A stretch of 64,000 bases of DNA from Haliclona indistincta (lineage: Eukaryota > Porifera > Demospongiae > Haplosclerida > Chalinidae). Under the pieces are notes generated by a model. That model was not told where the DNA came from. It saw nothing but the letters and a program-made list of their open reading frames with translations, and ran no database searches. The translations under genes were made by a program, and so were the position numbers. Shown one piece after another: positions 11,901 to 22,000 of the stretch. Position 1 is the stretch's first letter, and the number at the start of each line of letters is the position of its first letter. Location of the stretch: positions 4,197,152 to 4,261,151 of the forward strand of contig OZ024784.1 in assembly GCA_964017065.1 (NCBI GenBank), given 5' to 3'.

Positions 11901-12207
11901 TGAGAATCATGCTCATGCATCATCAGTTTACCAGCCTCGTTCCCAGAGGATGAGGCCATGTCCATGCTAATAATATTTGTGCTGTGTGACATTTTATTTT
12001 AGTCTTGATTTTGAACTACCAATGTTCATATGCTCTGGAATGCTCATTCGGTTCCTGCGAGTCAGTGAGAAAGGTCGACCTACTCATTCACCATTTCGTT
12101 GGGTACGGTATATAACTCACAGGTTTGTCAACCAGATTATACTGTATGCCTGATCTATTCATCTCTCACTTTCTCTCTTCAGTGACTCATATGTTTGTAG
12201 AGTTTGA
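8989..12207 (+). CDS. AP4M1: AP-4 complex subunit mu-1
   Basis: Fifteen exons: 8989-9046, 9133-9227, 9284-9390, 9442-9538, 9589-9648, 9730-9819, 9870-10002, 10050-10216, 10268-10359, 10975-11022, 11071-11121, 11159-11291, 11338-11390, 12003-12122, 12183-12207; 442 aa, close to human AP4M1 (about 450). AP-4 is a trans-Golgi coat adaptor; the mu subunit recognises cargo tails. Seen: longin-type N-terminus MFSQFFVLSGRGDTLVFRD, VYELLDEVLDFGYPQGT, then the mu-homology domain (EIFVDLLERMTVLVAANGNV, KSFLGG, ENANLTDFDRDRTI, and C-terminal VRYITHSDSYVCRV). The YELLDE.LDFGY motif and the mu-specific end favour AP4M1 over AP1-3 mu. The exon 6 acceptor (9730) is uncertain by a few bases. Introns 9 and 13 are unusually rich in inverted-repeat elements. 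Confidence 0.93.
10434..10757. mobile_element. MITE-like element in AP4M1 intron 9
   Basis: The left end GGGATGGTCAATATT is matched by the reverse complement of the right end (AATATTGACCAACCCC), bounding about 320 bp of AT-rich sequence with many internal AATATT motifs. The GGG.TGGTCAA terminus resembles hAT-type non-autonomous elements (family knowledge, from memory). I could not identify a clean 8-bp target duplication. Confidence 0.5.
11458..11538. mobile_element. GC-rich near-perfect hairpin flanked by a 9-bp direct repeat
   Basis: Within AP4M1 intron 13, TTGAACTAT at 11458-11466 is repeated at 11530-11538 and brackets a GC-rich palindrome. The left arm begins GTCTCGCGGGCCAGACGTTC and runs into a G-run; the right arm is its reverse complement with two mismatches, around a TACCTG loop. 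The flanking 9-mer looks like a target-site duplication, so this is probably an inserted foldback microelement. Base composition is strikingly unlike the AT-rich surroundings. Confidence 0.6.
11540..11920. mobile_element. Foldback element with nested inverted repeats in AP4M1 intron 13
   Basis: Inner arms run from about 11632 (GAGGTTACCCCTTTGTTGGC) inward and from 11876 in reverse complement (GAGGTTACACCCCTTTGTTG), roughly 80 bp each with divergence. Outer arms include CCTTGTTAAAAATCGATTAA near 11559 and its relative near 11877-11897 in inverse orientation. The start, ACATGCTTTTGGTGTGAACT, recurs in AP2S1 intron 4, so this is a dispersed family. Confidence 0.5.
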
Positions 12208-12363
12208 CGCCTAACATTTTTTATTCATGATCAATTTTTGTCATTGGTATCACTTAGTTTTATGTGAATAGAAAAACATTAACAATAAATTTGAATCATA
12301 ATAACACTCTTTGCTTAGAATATCACAAGTATGATACATGACTTTGTTAAGTAACTGCTTTTG
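12208..12363. terminator. Convergent 3' ends of AP4M1 and DED gene A
   Basis: A plus-strand AATAAA for AP4M1 is at about 12284-12289, and a minus-strand AATAAA (TTTATT at 12220-12225) serves the opposing gene. Each signal lies beyond the other, so the two transcripts probably overlap in their 3' UTRs. Confidence 0.5.
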
Positions 12364-14706
12364 TTAGTGAGGGAACATTACGTTGTACTCTAGAAATGCC
12401 TTGATGATTAGAGTCCTGCTCGTTATTTTCATCAGTTCATTCACATCAAGAATGCGGGGGAACTTAGTCAGGTGTTGGGTATAGCCGATGGATTCTCTTG
12501 TGGTCAGTGATAAGGTTGTGAGTGGTGTGCTTGGGTAGTCAATCTCACGAGTGGAAGTGTAGATTAGTGAAGATGGAATGGTGTGTACTGGAACGTCTTG
12601 GTCTCCCTCATAGACACACACTCGAACAGACATTTGTGATGGTGAGCTAGTGAGGGAGGGCTTTACGAGGAGATGAACAGCATAGTCTGTGGAGTCACCA
12701 AAGGAGAGCTGGATCTGAAAATGTGGTTCAAAGGAGGGGAAAGGGTAGCTCTGGTAGAATTTATTCTTGCCAGCTTCTAAATCTTGTTTGAGGTCGGCAA
12801 TATTCACTTCCATAGAGCCAATTATAACTTCACGATTACTTGGTGGAACGACAATGGTGGTCTCAGCTTCAGAATCCACCCATAAATGTCGCCGAGGGGA
12901 AACATCATGACAGAGTGTTGTGTCTTGCTTGACAACAGAATTGGAGTTGCTAACAATCTCTATTGGAAGATATGATCAATAACAAGTTATGACTAATATT
13001 GTTTACTCTTTAAAAAAACATCAATGCTGCACTGTAACGATAAGTTTGCGTATTTACTTATGCAAGATATTAAGCCAAACTCGTCTATTTTCTATAAAAC
13101 TGTTTGTTGTAATAACAGTATCCAGTCTTTGGGGAAACACCAACAATGAGACGTAGCTGAACGTCAAAGGAAGAACCAGTGAATCAGTATTCAGACGTAG
13201 CAAGTGAGTAAATACACGTCACTCATTTGCTGAAAACAACAGTAAACTTCGGGTAAACTTTGTGTTTATAATGCCCAGATTTGGCTAGTGTGGCACAATA
13301 GACATCCCTTCGCTTGTTATAAATTGTGTAATGAGAACCGCTTTCAATATCTCTTATAAGGCTTTAAAAGCTTTCCTGACACTACATCCTTTCCTACTGA
13401 ACTTTGCACAGGTGCGTTTAATCCTACTATCTTTGGGATGTCTACTAATAGAGTCTAATTTAAGAAAATACTTCTCATAATTGAACGACATCCAAGGATT
13501 CGTGTATTTATATTAACTAACATACCATCTTCATGTTTAGTCATGTTATGACAATTCTCTAGTGATAGCATACAACAGATGCCCACCAGGTCCCCCAAAC
13601 CCAGCAGTTTACATTGATTTTTAGCAAATAATGTAACTTCATAATGCCGTGTAAAATTTCAATATTGTGTGCCAACAACAAACCATAGTAGCACTCGAAA
13701 CATCCCCCCCTAGTATAGCGGTACTGTGCTCACCTTCACTGGTAGCCTCATCTGCAGTGTAGTATTCTTCAGTGGAGCTCTGGCGAGAAAGAGGTTTGGA
13801 GGCACCAAATTGAGGACACAATAACTCTTGGTCTAGCCCACTGCTGCCAATGGAAGAAAGGGTCGGAGATGTAGCAGTGCTAGCAGTTTCAGTTTCCTCA
13901 AGCATGATCAAGGGATTCTCGAACTGCTCGATCACCATGCTCCCATAGCCACTGGAACGAGTAGATTTGTGACTCATGGTAGAGCCTTTTCTAAGGAAAG
14001 GAGAGGCTCTCTTCTGTACCCTGACCTCTACATCATGTTCAACTTCTTCCTCCTCATCAGGTGGACCACCTGATAAATTTGTGGCACAGAATTTATCAAT
14101 TGTCCTTTGGATTTCTTCAGCAAGTTGTGGTGATTGCAATTTTACTCGTAGTTGTTCATTGCACTTGGAACAAGTATGGTTACAAGTACGGACATTATAC
14201 GAACCGTCTGTTTCATCTTCCAGAAGATTGAGTGGTATTGCTTTCCTCTTGTCCCTTATCTGAGTGGCTATTTCACGAGGTCTGAGGACAACGGAACTCT
14301 CTTCAACTGGATACTGCAGGGATGTTTGTGAACGATGGCATTCTAGTGATAAAGAAATGCACAGCATATATGGCACAGAACATGACAGAAGAGGTTTCTA
14401 CAATCACTCACCGACAAGTTGCTGGGTTTCTCGCGCCCATTTTTCCCGCTGTAAAAGACGCATCAAATCGATCAGCTGCTCAGGCCGTGAATAGTCGATC
14501 TCTCCTCGCTCTTCCAGATACTGAAAAACATCTATTGGCAATGGACGCCGTTCACGTTCTCCTTCAGTAACTTTGTAGATGAAGCAGATGACAGAGAGCT
14601 CTTCTTTTGTTAGTGCTTCGGCAAAACGCGATCCCTGAATTCTCACTAGTTGCGATAGTGTCGTAACTTGTTTTATCCACAGGGAGTCGTTCATACTGAA
14701 GATCAT
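12364..14706 (-). CDS. DED-like protein A with unassigned C-terminal beta-type domain
   Basis: Three phase-1 exons: 14412-14706, 13734-14342, 12364-12959; 499 aa. The N-terminal segment (about residues 20-98) resembles a death effector domain: RFAEALTKEELSVICFIYKV, then DVFQYLEERGEI, then LIDLMRLLQREKWARETQQL, matching the six-helix DED pattern, although the usual RxDL motif is missing. The middle is Ser-rich and acidic, with CNHTCSKC (possible metal site) and EEYYTADEATSEGE. The C-terminal part (about residues 345-499) looks all-beta: FQIQLSFGDSTDYAVHLLVK, then PRILDVNELMKITSRTLIIK near the end, which recalls the last strands of MATH/TRAF domains (inference). The neighbour at 14913-17783 has the same order of parts. 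Start is uncertain: ATGs at 14706 and 14694 are in frame, and an upstream ATG (14761) would need a 30-nt intron. Confidence 0.7.
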
Positions 14707-14912
14707 CAGCTGGTGTAAGAATGCGAAATTGCGAACCACCTGTGCTTATAAAATTAGGCATTGTTTATACAGCACGTCACTGCGTTTGGAAAGCAAACAA
14801 CAACAACAACAACACTAGGATCAAGAGAAGAAAATAATAATTTTTATTATCTGGTATTATGCACTATACATAATTATAAAATAAAAATTGAATATGGAAA
14901 TGCAATAATAAA

Positions 14913-17783
14913 CTAAGATTCCAAATCAACGACAACATAATCCATTGTCACTGCTATCTTGGCTTGTATCTCCATGACAATCTTAGTGTTTGGATCCAAC
15001 TTTTGTAGTTTTTTAGCAGACAGAAATTCAGGCAGATGGAATGACTGTGGTGGTTTTTCTATGTGATGCTTGCCAAGCTCTAAACCAGAATTTGTTCTGA
15101 TTGTAATCGCAAGATCAAGATGAGCATTGGTTGAAATTACATATTTAGTAGTCACAGTGACTTCTAGCGACAAAAAGTCAGAATATTTGATTGTTGAGGT
15201 GGGAGGATGAATTGTGAAGATGCATGTAAATTTCTGCTTTGGCAATTCGATGCACTTAACATCTATAGACTTCTTGTTTAGCTTCACATGGGACTTTGCT
15301 GAAGATGACATAGATGGAAGGAGTTCTTTAGCCTGCAGTGACCATGTTGTAGAGGTGCCGGGAGGTTTTATAGTCCGTAGCAGCAATTGACACAATTTTG
15401 TTTTCGAGGGCATACTCTGGCTCAATTGGTCTGCAGTACATTAATAGATTAATAATAATTATTTTGTGTATGTCTCAAAACCCACCTGTTACAACAGGCT
15501 GCTCCACCTCAGTTATATTCTCTGAACTTTGGGATCTTGGTATAGGAATATCTACTAAATCCCAACCACTTAAACCACTTATTAGTTCACTTTGCTCTGA
15601 GAAAACAACAAAGAATAAGTGACAAATACCACAAAAATAAAAATTTCCCAAATAGGCATAACAATAATTATGAAAAATGAAGGGACTTTTACATTTATAA
15701 CTAGCATGTCGACATTCACTTCCTGTTTATACCGAGAGTTTTAACAGTCACAAGGCTGCATAGAACACTCAGGTCCTAGCTATCTTTGAGTAATCAGCCT
15801 TATTTTCGTTAACATTAAATTTGAAACTGTCATTCATTCACCCAGGTCATTTACCCATTTTATGTCCTATATGATCGATCATTACCCTACCACATCATAT
15901 TTTAAAGAAAGAAGCAAGCAATGCGTGGTGTCACAATGCTGAGCTTCAGTACAGCTTCCTAACCGTTTGACAGCGTAATCGAAAAGTTTTGCTTTGGATA
16001 TCTTCTACACAAGGTAGTTCTTTGTAGAAACTCATCAATTTGGTGGGTCCAGACAAGCGCCACGTCATGACATGCAATAATGCTACTAAACCACTGTTCC
16101 AAGTAAAGATGGGAGATTCAAACACGTACCATTATAGCTGGCACGTGACATCACAAATTCTTAGTGCTCTTGTGCTGCGGCAAATGCCATGACCATTGTC
16201 CAAGTAGTTTTTCAGTTGGCTTGAATCAAGACAACTTTCTAACTGGCTCTACATTGCTGATATGAAACTTTCTTGATTTTGCCGCAAAAATCAATGTAGA
16301 ATATTAACGAAATTTTCGTACACTTATGATAATGGCCATATCAATCAAAATTTTTGGTGTTGGGCCTGGTAGGTGTTGTTAATTCCTGGCTTGTAAAACC
16401 ATATTTTTTGTGAGAATCAAACAGCAAAATTCCTCTCACACATGCCCTGTATTATAAACATGTAGTGATTATGCAGAAGTGCATAATTTATTGTGCAAGA
16501 AAATGAAATCAAAGTAAACATTCACACCAAAATGCCTGTTATCAATGCATGTTGCATTAATTCTTTATGATTATTTTTTTAAACACTTAACAAAAACACG
16601 AATATAGAATAGGTGTTGATGTAAGCATGATTAAAGACAAGCTGAGTGTGTTTTTTGATCTTGTCTGGTGTCCAGGATGACCAACACCACAATAGTGATT
16701 CCCCAGCAAATTAGACAACTTTGTGATCACAACTTTGACAAGGCTGATTATCCATGTAGAGGTGCTGAATACCACCTCATGCACCTCTACATTCATGCGA
16801 TGGAATGATGCTGAATCGTGCGATTCATGGAATGTTCATGCTGAATATAATGTGCTATGAGGATAGGATAAACCAAAGATTATTAATACTACATAACCAA
16901 TAAATATCTGAAAGATCTACTATACAGTGTATACTTTCTGAAAATTCATTGTGTCGGTATTTCTCATTATTAATAAATAATATTTTCAGCACAAACATTC
17001 CGTTAACTAACCCTCCTTATGACTTCCTGTTGACAAAGCCAGAGCCTCCTCGGACTCTGAAGGAGTTCCACTCGTCTCCTGTTGAGGGTAGTTTCCTGGG
17101 GTAAAGGCAAAGGTCGATGTTGGCAAGCTGTTCACAGGACACTGCTGGGACCATGGATTAGGCAATACCGCCGGTATTAGAGGTTCAGTGTTTTGTCGAC
17201 GTACATGTGCTAAAACAGGAGAGTGAGTAATTATAACCACATGTACAATGTAGATAGAATTATAGCTAGAATGCAGCAGCAGTATGCACTGACCAGGTGT
17301 GTTTTCCTGCCGCAAGATCTCGTACTCCTCCACTAAGGTAGTGACTAGATCATGGCGGTCGATGTCTTGGAGCAGTTTTTTCAGCGGGTTCGTCTCTTTC
17401 CAAGAAAATACTCCTACTTTTTGAAGGTGTTCGAAACAAGCCAAGGGTCGCTTGTCTTTCTTCACCTGGCTGGGCAACTCATGAATAAAAGCGATCGAAG
17501 AAACGTTGTTTTCGTCCAGCATATCGGCAACTTTGTTTAACATTACTCTGAACTCGTGGCGGATATCTGTATGGACGGGACTGTATGTGGCCGATCCGGG
17601 AGAAGCAGCCGCTCCGTTGTTGACTGCATAGTGAAGAGGAGATAGTGGAGAGTCGCGCGAAGAGTTTAGGTCCATCGAGGACGAGGAGCCAATCGGTTGC
17701 CTGCCCTGAGCAAACATGATGACGTCTTCCTTGCATAGCTCTGGAGTAGAGGAGCTTAGAGGAGGCGCATGATATACTGCCAT
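14913..17783 (-). CDS. Death-effector-domain protein B with C-terminal beta-type domain
   Basis: Four exons: 17294-17783, 17012-17209, 15486-15596, 14913-15430; all introns are phase 1 and the product is 438 aa. The long third intron (about 1.4 kb) was joined because donor G|GTTAGT and acceptor CTCAG|AG keep phase and remove an apparent early stop. DED at about residues 75-160: FRVMLNKVADMLDENNVSSI, CFEHLQKVGVFSW, LKKLLQDIDRHDLVTTLVEE, including the RxDL motif (RHDL) typical of FADD/caspase-8-type DEDs. A Ser/Pro-rich linker follows. The C-terminal part (about residues 290-438) is predicted beta-rich: FTCIFTIHPPTSTIKYSDFL, then HLPEFLSAKKLQKLDPNTKI and a final strand pair, aligning in layout with gene A. 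DEDs are homotypic interaction modules in apoptosis and inflammation. No caspase or kinase domain is present. Confidence 0.78.
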
Positions 17784-18843
17784 GATCACTGACGATAGAT
17801 GGATGCTGTTACTAACTTAGCCTGTTTTATACCTTCCAAAACTTTTATGCTGGGCGTCTACCATGCGGCTTTTCTAACGAAATTCATTATCGTGTTGTTG
17901 TAATTGTCTCTAGCTAGCTCTCTGCTTGACTACGTAACCGGTTACGTAGTCACAGTCATTATCAGCGGTCATTATTACAATTTTTGTCTGGCCATGCCAG
18001 GCGTCTACAACATGTCAACATTATTATTATTAATATTAATTGAGTAGAGATTGTTGGCTACATCCATTATAGGTGATAGCGGATAACTTGGTGAGCTTAT
18101 TGTTGTGACCTCTTGAAACTTACTTAGTAAGATGTTTCGATGAATGAATAACTAACTAGTAACCTAAACTGCTGACTATACAGCTGCAAAGACAAATGGC
18201 TTTTAACAAAACACAAAAATTAACACATTAGGATTTCCTGTACTGAGACCAAGTCTTGTCTAGTTGCATTCCAGTGTCCATGTTCATTTCTGGCAATTAA
18301 CCTCATTATCTCTAATACATGTAGCCCATTTTTGATCTTCCTCTTCAACCAGTTCGATTCTGTCGTTAAGATTTGTGCTTTATTCTAAGTGGTTGGTTGT
18401 AATCACATACGTACAATTTCCTCTCCGTGGATACATGTAAGCTTTATATTTTGTAGTTTCATTTTTTCCATGACTCCACTAGTTTACACAATGTTGCACT
18501 CATGATTGGAATACTAATGTTATCCTAAGGAGTGTTGTTTAGGTTTCTCATGTTCATTCCGTCTTGGTCAATTAATTATAGTAATACTTGTCCTTGACAC
18601 AAACATAAAACTTTTTGAAACAAGATTATAGGTGATAGCTAATCACATGACCTCCAGCCAATCTAAATGACGAGTTCATTTAGTTGACAAAGTGGCCACA
18701 CTCAAGCTGCCGATGAGCTCTTCCATACTCAATCAAGATGATTGTCAACTATTTCTATACTGATTAAAGGGTAAAGGTTAGTTTTGATTTTGCTATTATG
18801 TTTATGTGCATTTTCGATTCAAACCGCTAGCTGACCTTCATAC
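17784..18843. other. Upstream region of DED gene B; no gene seen
   Basis: Contains the 5' flank of DED gene B with the palindrome at 17927-17952, then AT-rich sequence. I see no convincing exon on either strand. Confidence 0.5.
17927..17952. promoter_or_regulatory. 26-bp perfect palindrome upstream of DED gene B
   Basis: The half-site TGACTACGTAACC is followed directly by its exact reverse complement. The centre AACCGGTT equals the Grainyhead/CP2 core as I know it; the outer TGAC and TACGTA parts resemble bZIP half-sites. It lies about 145 bp upstream of the ATG at 17783. A regulatory role is inferred from position and symmetry. Confidence 0.5.
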
Positions 18844-19040
18844 AGAGGTTTTATTACTTCTTGCAAGGAAGATTTGAGTGTACAGCGTCACCTTACAGTC
18901 ACTAATGTGTCAAATCACTGGTATTTATTCACACAACGGAGCATGATCAAAGACTTAATGACATTTTAACGCATTAGTGCTCCACGCTTTACGGTCTACG
19001 GTTTACGCTTTACCCTTGCAAGAAGTAATAAAACCGCTGT
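18844..19040. mobile_element. MITE-like element with about 25-bp terminal inverted repeats
   Basis: Left end CAGAGGTTTTATTACTTCTT and right end, read in reverse complement, CAGCGGTTTTATTACTTCTT, continuing GCAAGG on both sides. About 197 bp with no coding capacity. The flanking TA dinucleotides may be a target duplication, but this is not decisive. Confidence 0.65.
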
Positions 19041-19241
19041 ACTATGCTGACCTCTTGTGTTCACTCGTTCATGTTGTTAGACTACAGCTATATATACTTA
19101 GCACCACACTCACAGGGTATTGTGTATACTACACCTTTTACATCCTTCCTGTCAGTCCTACCCTTAACTTTCATCATAGTAGATCAGTTTTGAACCTTGT
19201 GCAGATGTTCATTGGTTTGACCATCTTCTCTATCTTTTCAC

Positions 19242-19560
19242 TCATGCCCTGTACATGTGGCAGGATGAGTAGTCTCGTTGTTGAGGTATGCTGGTATCTT
19301 TATCTATTGAGCTGCATTTTTCATTATTGTAGGAATTGCTCAAGACTCGACTTGTTAATCGTTTAGGGTAACCGCTGGATTCGAAAGCTTGTTGTAGGTG
19401 TTTTAGTTTTAGTTTAATCTCGCTAGGAGCACATATATTGTCTGCTCTTCTTCTTAGGCATGAGATAACACCAGTCTTGACTCTTGGGTGATGATGATCT
19501 TTCTCATCATAGAGAAATCCCATTATTGTTATACTTCTGGAATGAGTACTATTTGGAATA
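19242..19560 (-). mobile_element. Reverse-transcriptase C-terminal remnant (Penelope-like or LINE-type)
   Basis: A minus-strand frame encodes HHHPRVKTGVISCLRRRADN followed by KLKHLQQAFESSGYPKRLTS. This matches the recurring pattern just after the RT domain of Penelope-like and related retroelements (HP..K.GVV..L..RA......E...L...L..NGYP), recalled from memory. The frame stays open upstream past 19523, but no catalytic RT motif is present, so this is a short decayed fragment. No LTR or terminal repeat is visible. Confidence 0.55.
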
Positions 19561-21354
19561 ACTACAGCTGAATGCAGTAAAGAAAGGAAGATCTATTTTT
19601 GAAAGTGTTTTTGGAGTTCATCATTAAAGAAGCATAATGACCCACTATTACACTATGAAGCTTTAGTACAGCATACATTGTGCACTGTGTTCTAACCACT
19701 GCACCATTTGAACTTATACGCTCCTTGGAATGATAAACTCCTGTTTTTATGCATCAAATTATCACCATGTTAGTCTTTACTTGTTTACAGAGCTGCAGCA
19801 CCTCTTCTATAACTATTTCATAGTCACAAATTGATCACATTTTGTTTATAATTGAGTGTTCAAAAATCTAATGTTCTAATAATTATTCTGGCAGTTCATT
19901 AAATTTGAAATTGTAGCCTTATTTTCTGATCAGAATAATGAATCAATATTCAATAATCAATCATTTGTAAACTGGTTATTAACTAACTAACCACACGAAG
20001 CCCACTATTTAGTGTCAGGAACATGGCACACAGCCGCCAGAGATGTTGGCTCTGCATAGCACTCGGGCCAGAATTTCCAGGTGAAAATTTGGGTTTTTCA
20101 TTGTTGATAGACGCAGAAGTATGCCGGCACATCTATTTGTATGCTAACAATTTTTTTAGCTTACTTACTGGGCTGGAAACAAACTACCACAAGTTATCAG
20201 TTGGGACTTGTATTAAAGAGGGGCAGCATAGCTGAAAATTTTTATCATACTGAGTGTGCTATATGCACTGCAATATCCTTTGAAGTATGGCTTCACTGGA
20301 CAATTTATGTATCAGCAAAGTGTTAGCAAAGCTAAAATAAGAGTAAACCAGCAGCATTTAAAAAATTTAACATTGGAAGCTATGGGAACATACACAACTA
20401 CATGTATATCAATCACAGTTGCCTTTGTGCAATGCAATTATTAAGTCCCTCTCTTTTTTAGGGGCAAGACAATAACTACTCTCAGTTTTGTTGTGTTGAA
20501 TCTGTCAAGAGTTGCAATACTCACTGTGAGTAATGCAGCTATTGTAGCAGATATTCAAAATTACTATTCAGATTTGTCAAAGATTGATGCCACCTAGCTT
20601 TTTTCTTCACACAAATATCAATGTAGCCATGTAGTACACGGTGTGAAGCTTGAATTTAAAGATTGTATTTAGCAGGTAAAAGTGGCAATTTGACAGTACC
20701 CTTGAAACCTGAGCTAACTGTCACCTCAAGAGGCTTCTTAGAAAGCAAATTAATTTTGATAATGAAAAGCTCAGTTTAACAGTTGCGATAATAATAGTGA
20801 AATCTGGCTCTCTTGGACCAGTATAGTTGGATGGCCTGATCTAAGTGGGTGTATTACAAGGTGTGAAACTCATTGCAGTTGGAACTCTAGCATGCAGTGG
20901 CCGTATTAGAGTGGTCACTTCAGCATTCAACGCTCACACATGCATGCTAACCCTCCTTAACACATAGTTCTTACAAAACATTAATAGTCAATTATTGAGT
21001 TAGAATTAAGACCACAAAATTTTGTCCTTTGCTGTTTTTCTTAAAAAACAGCAAAGGACCAAAAGAGTGTTGTCAAATTTTTTTGCATTAAATCTACCAA
21101 TATGGATAGCTCAAAAATAATTATGGGGTACAATTACTTTCTTGAATGTGTATGCAATATGGATCAAAAGCTTCAAACTACTTTTATCATGCAAAAAGCA
21201 ATGTAAAGGCAAACATTTACATGGAGTCATTTGAGCCATAGATGCATTAGTACAGGTGACAGACAAGAAAGTTTCAATGACACTACAACGATAAGCTCAC
21301 CAAGTTATCCGTTAGTGCCAATATTAATATTCTTATGAATATGTAATTTCCCTA
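19561..21354. other. Gene-poor AT-rich stretch
   Basis: Short chance open frames only, with no splice-consistent series of exons. It contains a perfect hairpin at 21024-21059 and the downstream flank of LIN52. Confidence 0.5.
21024..21059. repeat. Perfect hairpin GTCCTTTGCTGTTTTT / inverse
   Basis: A 16-nt left arm GTCCTTTGCTGTTTTT and its reverse complement are separated by about 4 nt. It sits in a gene-poor region. Could be a foldback element tip or a small structured RNA; nothing further supports either. Confidence 0.45.
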
Positions 21355-21908
21355 TCAATTATTACTACTGTCGTGCATACTAGAACTGTTATCAGAATAG
21401 TTTTTGTGTCTCTGTCTTCCAGGGTGACCCTCAAATATCTGCAAGCATCGTCCACGACTCATTTGTTTGGCTAGTATAAAGAGAATCGTATACATCACAA
21501 TTAAAGTACTCCTCTTGAAATGTCACCTTCTATCATCCCCAATTGATAGGCCAATGTCTGTAGAGTTTTGACTTTCTCCATAAGTTGTGAGTGTGTGAGA
21601 CTGGCTAATTCTAAAGTGTTAGTTAGATGGTAGTTTTGTCAAAAATGACAGGTCTTACCAATTAACATTTGCATGTCATCCTTCTCGACATCAGTTAACC
21701 ACTGAGGTAGCGATGGAGAATTACTATGCAACGAGTGTAGTCCACCAACTGTGGGCGCAGTCATAGAGGTGATTTTCCTCTAACTATGAAACTTACGAGA
21801 ACTTTGATCAGGCCACATGACTGGCGAATCTGAACTCAATCTCTCTCTAGAGAACAGTGAATCTGCTTCTTTTTCTCCCTGTTCCATCTGTACTTGTTTA
21901 GCCGCCAT
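21355..21908 (-). CDS. LIN52: LIN52, MuvB/DREAM complex subunit
   Basis: Four exons: 21797-21908, 21659-21748, 21527-21610, 21355-21470; all phase 1; 133 aa (human 116). LIN52 belongs to the MuvB core that joins pocket protein/E2F (DREAM) or B-Myb to cell-cycle promoters. Seen: LSSDSPVMWPDQ, matching the human RASPDLWPEQ region whose Ser28 is phosphorylated by DYRK1A to recruit p130/p107; then LPQWLTDVEKDDMQML, ELASLTHSQLMEKVKTLQTL, AYQLG, and a conserved MSRGRCLQIFEG (human MTRGKFLNILE). Introns are 48 nt and longer. Its ATG is only about 225 bp from the oppositely transcribed BAG gene, so the promoter is probably shared. Confidence 0.9.
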
Positions 21909-21912
21909 TTTA
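21901..21912 (-). promoter_or_regulatory. YY1-type motif overlapping the LIN52 start codon
   Basis: On the minus strand the start region reads AAAATGGCGGC, a full match to the remembered YY1 consensus AANATGGCGGC, with the ATG being the initiator codon. YY1 sites commonly sit just downstream of the transcription start in animals; function here is inferred. Confidence 0.4.
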
Positions 21913-21978
21913 GTGTTTTGACCACGCCTCAGTTTGAGGCCGGTTCCGGAGCAGACTTGTCCCAGTTCGCGACTCTGG

Positions 21979-22000
21979 TGGAATAATCCAGAACACGTGT
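21979..22000. promoter_or_regulatory. Possible imperfect heat-shock element plus E-box in LIN52/BAG promoter
   Basis: GAATAATCCAGAA has two correctly spaced GAA units with the central unit changed (ATC in place of TTC), directly followed by CACGTG. Suggestive only. Confidence 0.25.

Noticed and set aside
14564..14761. Alternative start of DED gene A at 14761 (MPNFISTGG)
   Set aside because: Reaching the DED frame from it needs an intron of about 30 nt, shorter than any other in the window; the in-frame ATGs at 14706/14694 are simpler.
17007..17012. Stop codon ending the DED gene B at 17007
   Set aside because: The TAG lies inside a good GTTAGT donor, and splicing in phase to 15596 restores a frame leading to a domain shared with gene A.
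18977..19366. 129-codon plus-strand open frame with hydrophobic stretches
   Set aside because: Overlaps the RT remnant on the opposite strand and the end of the MITE; no recognisable motif and no supporting splice partners.
20023..20444. Three overlapping short plus-strand frames
   Set aside because: AT-rich, no motif, no consistent splice sites; chance frames.
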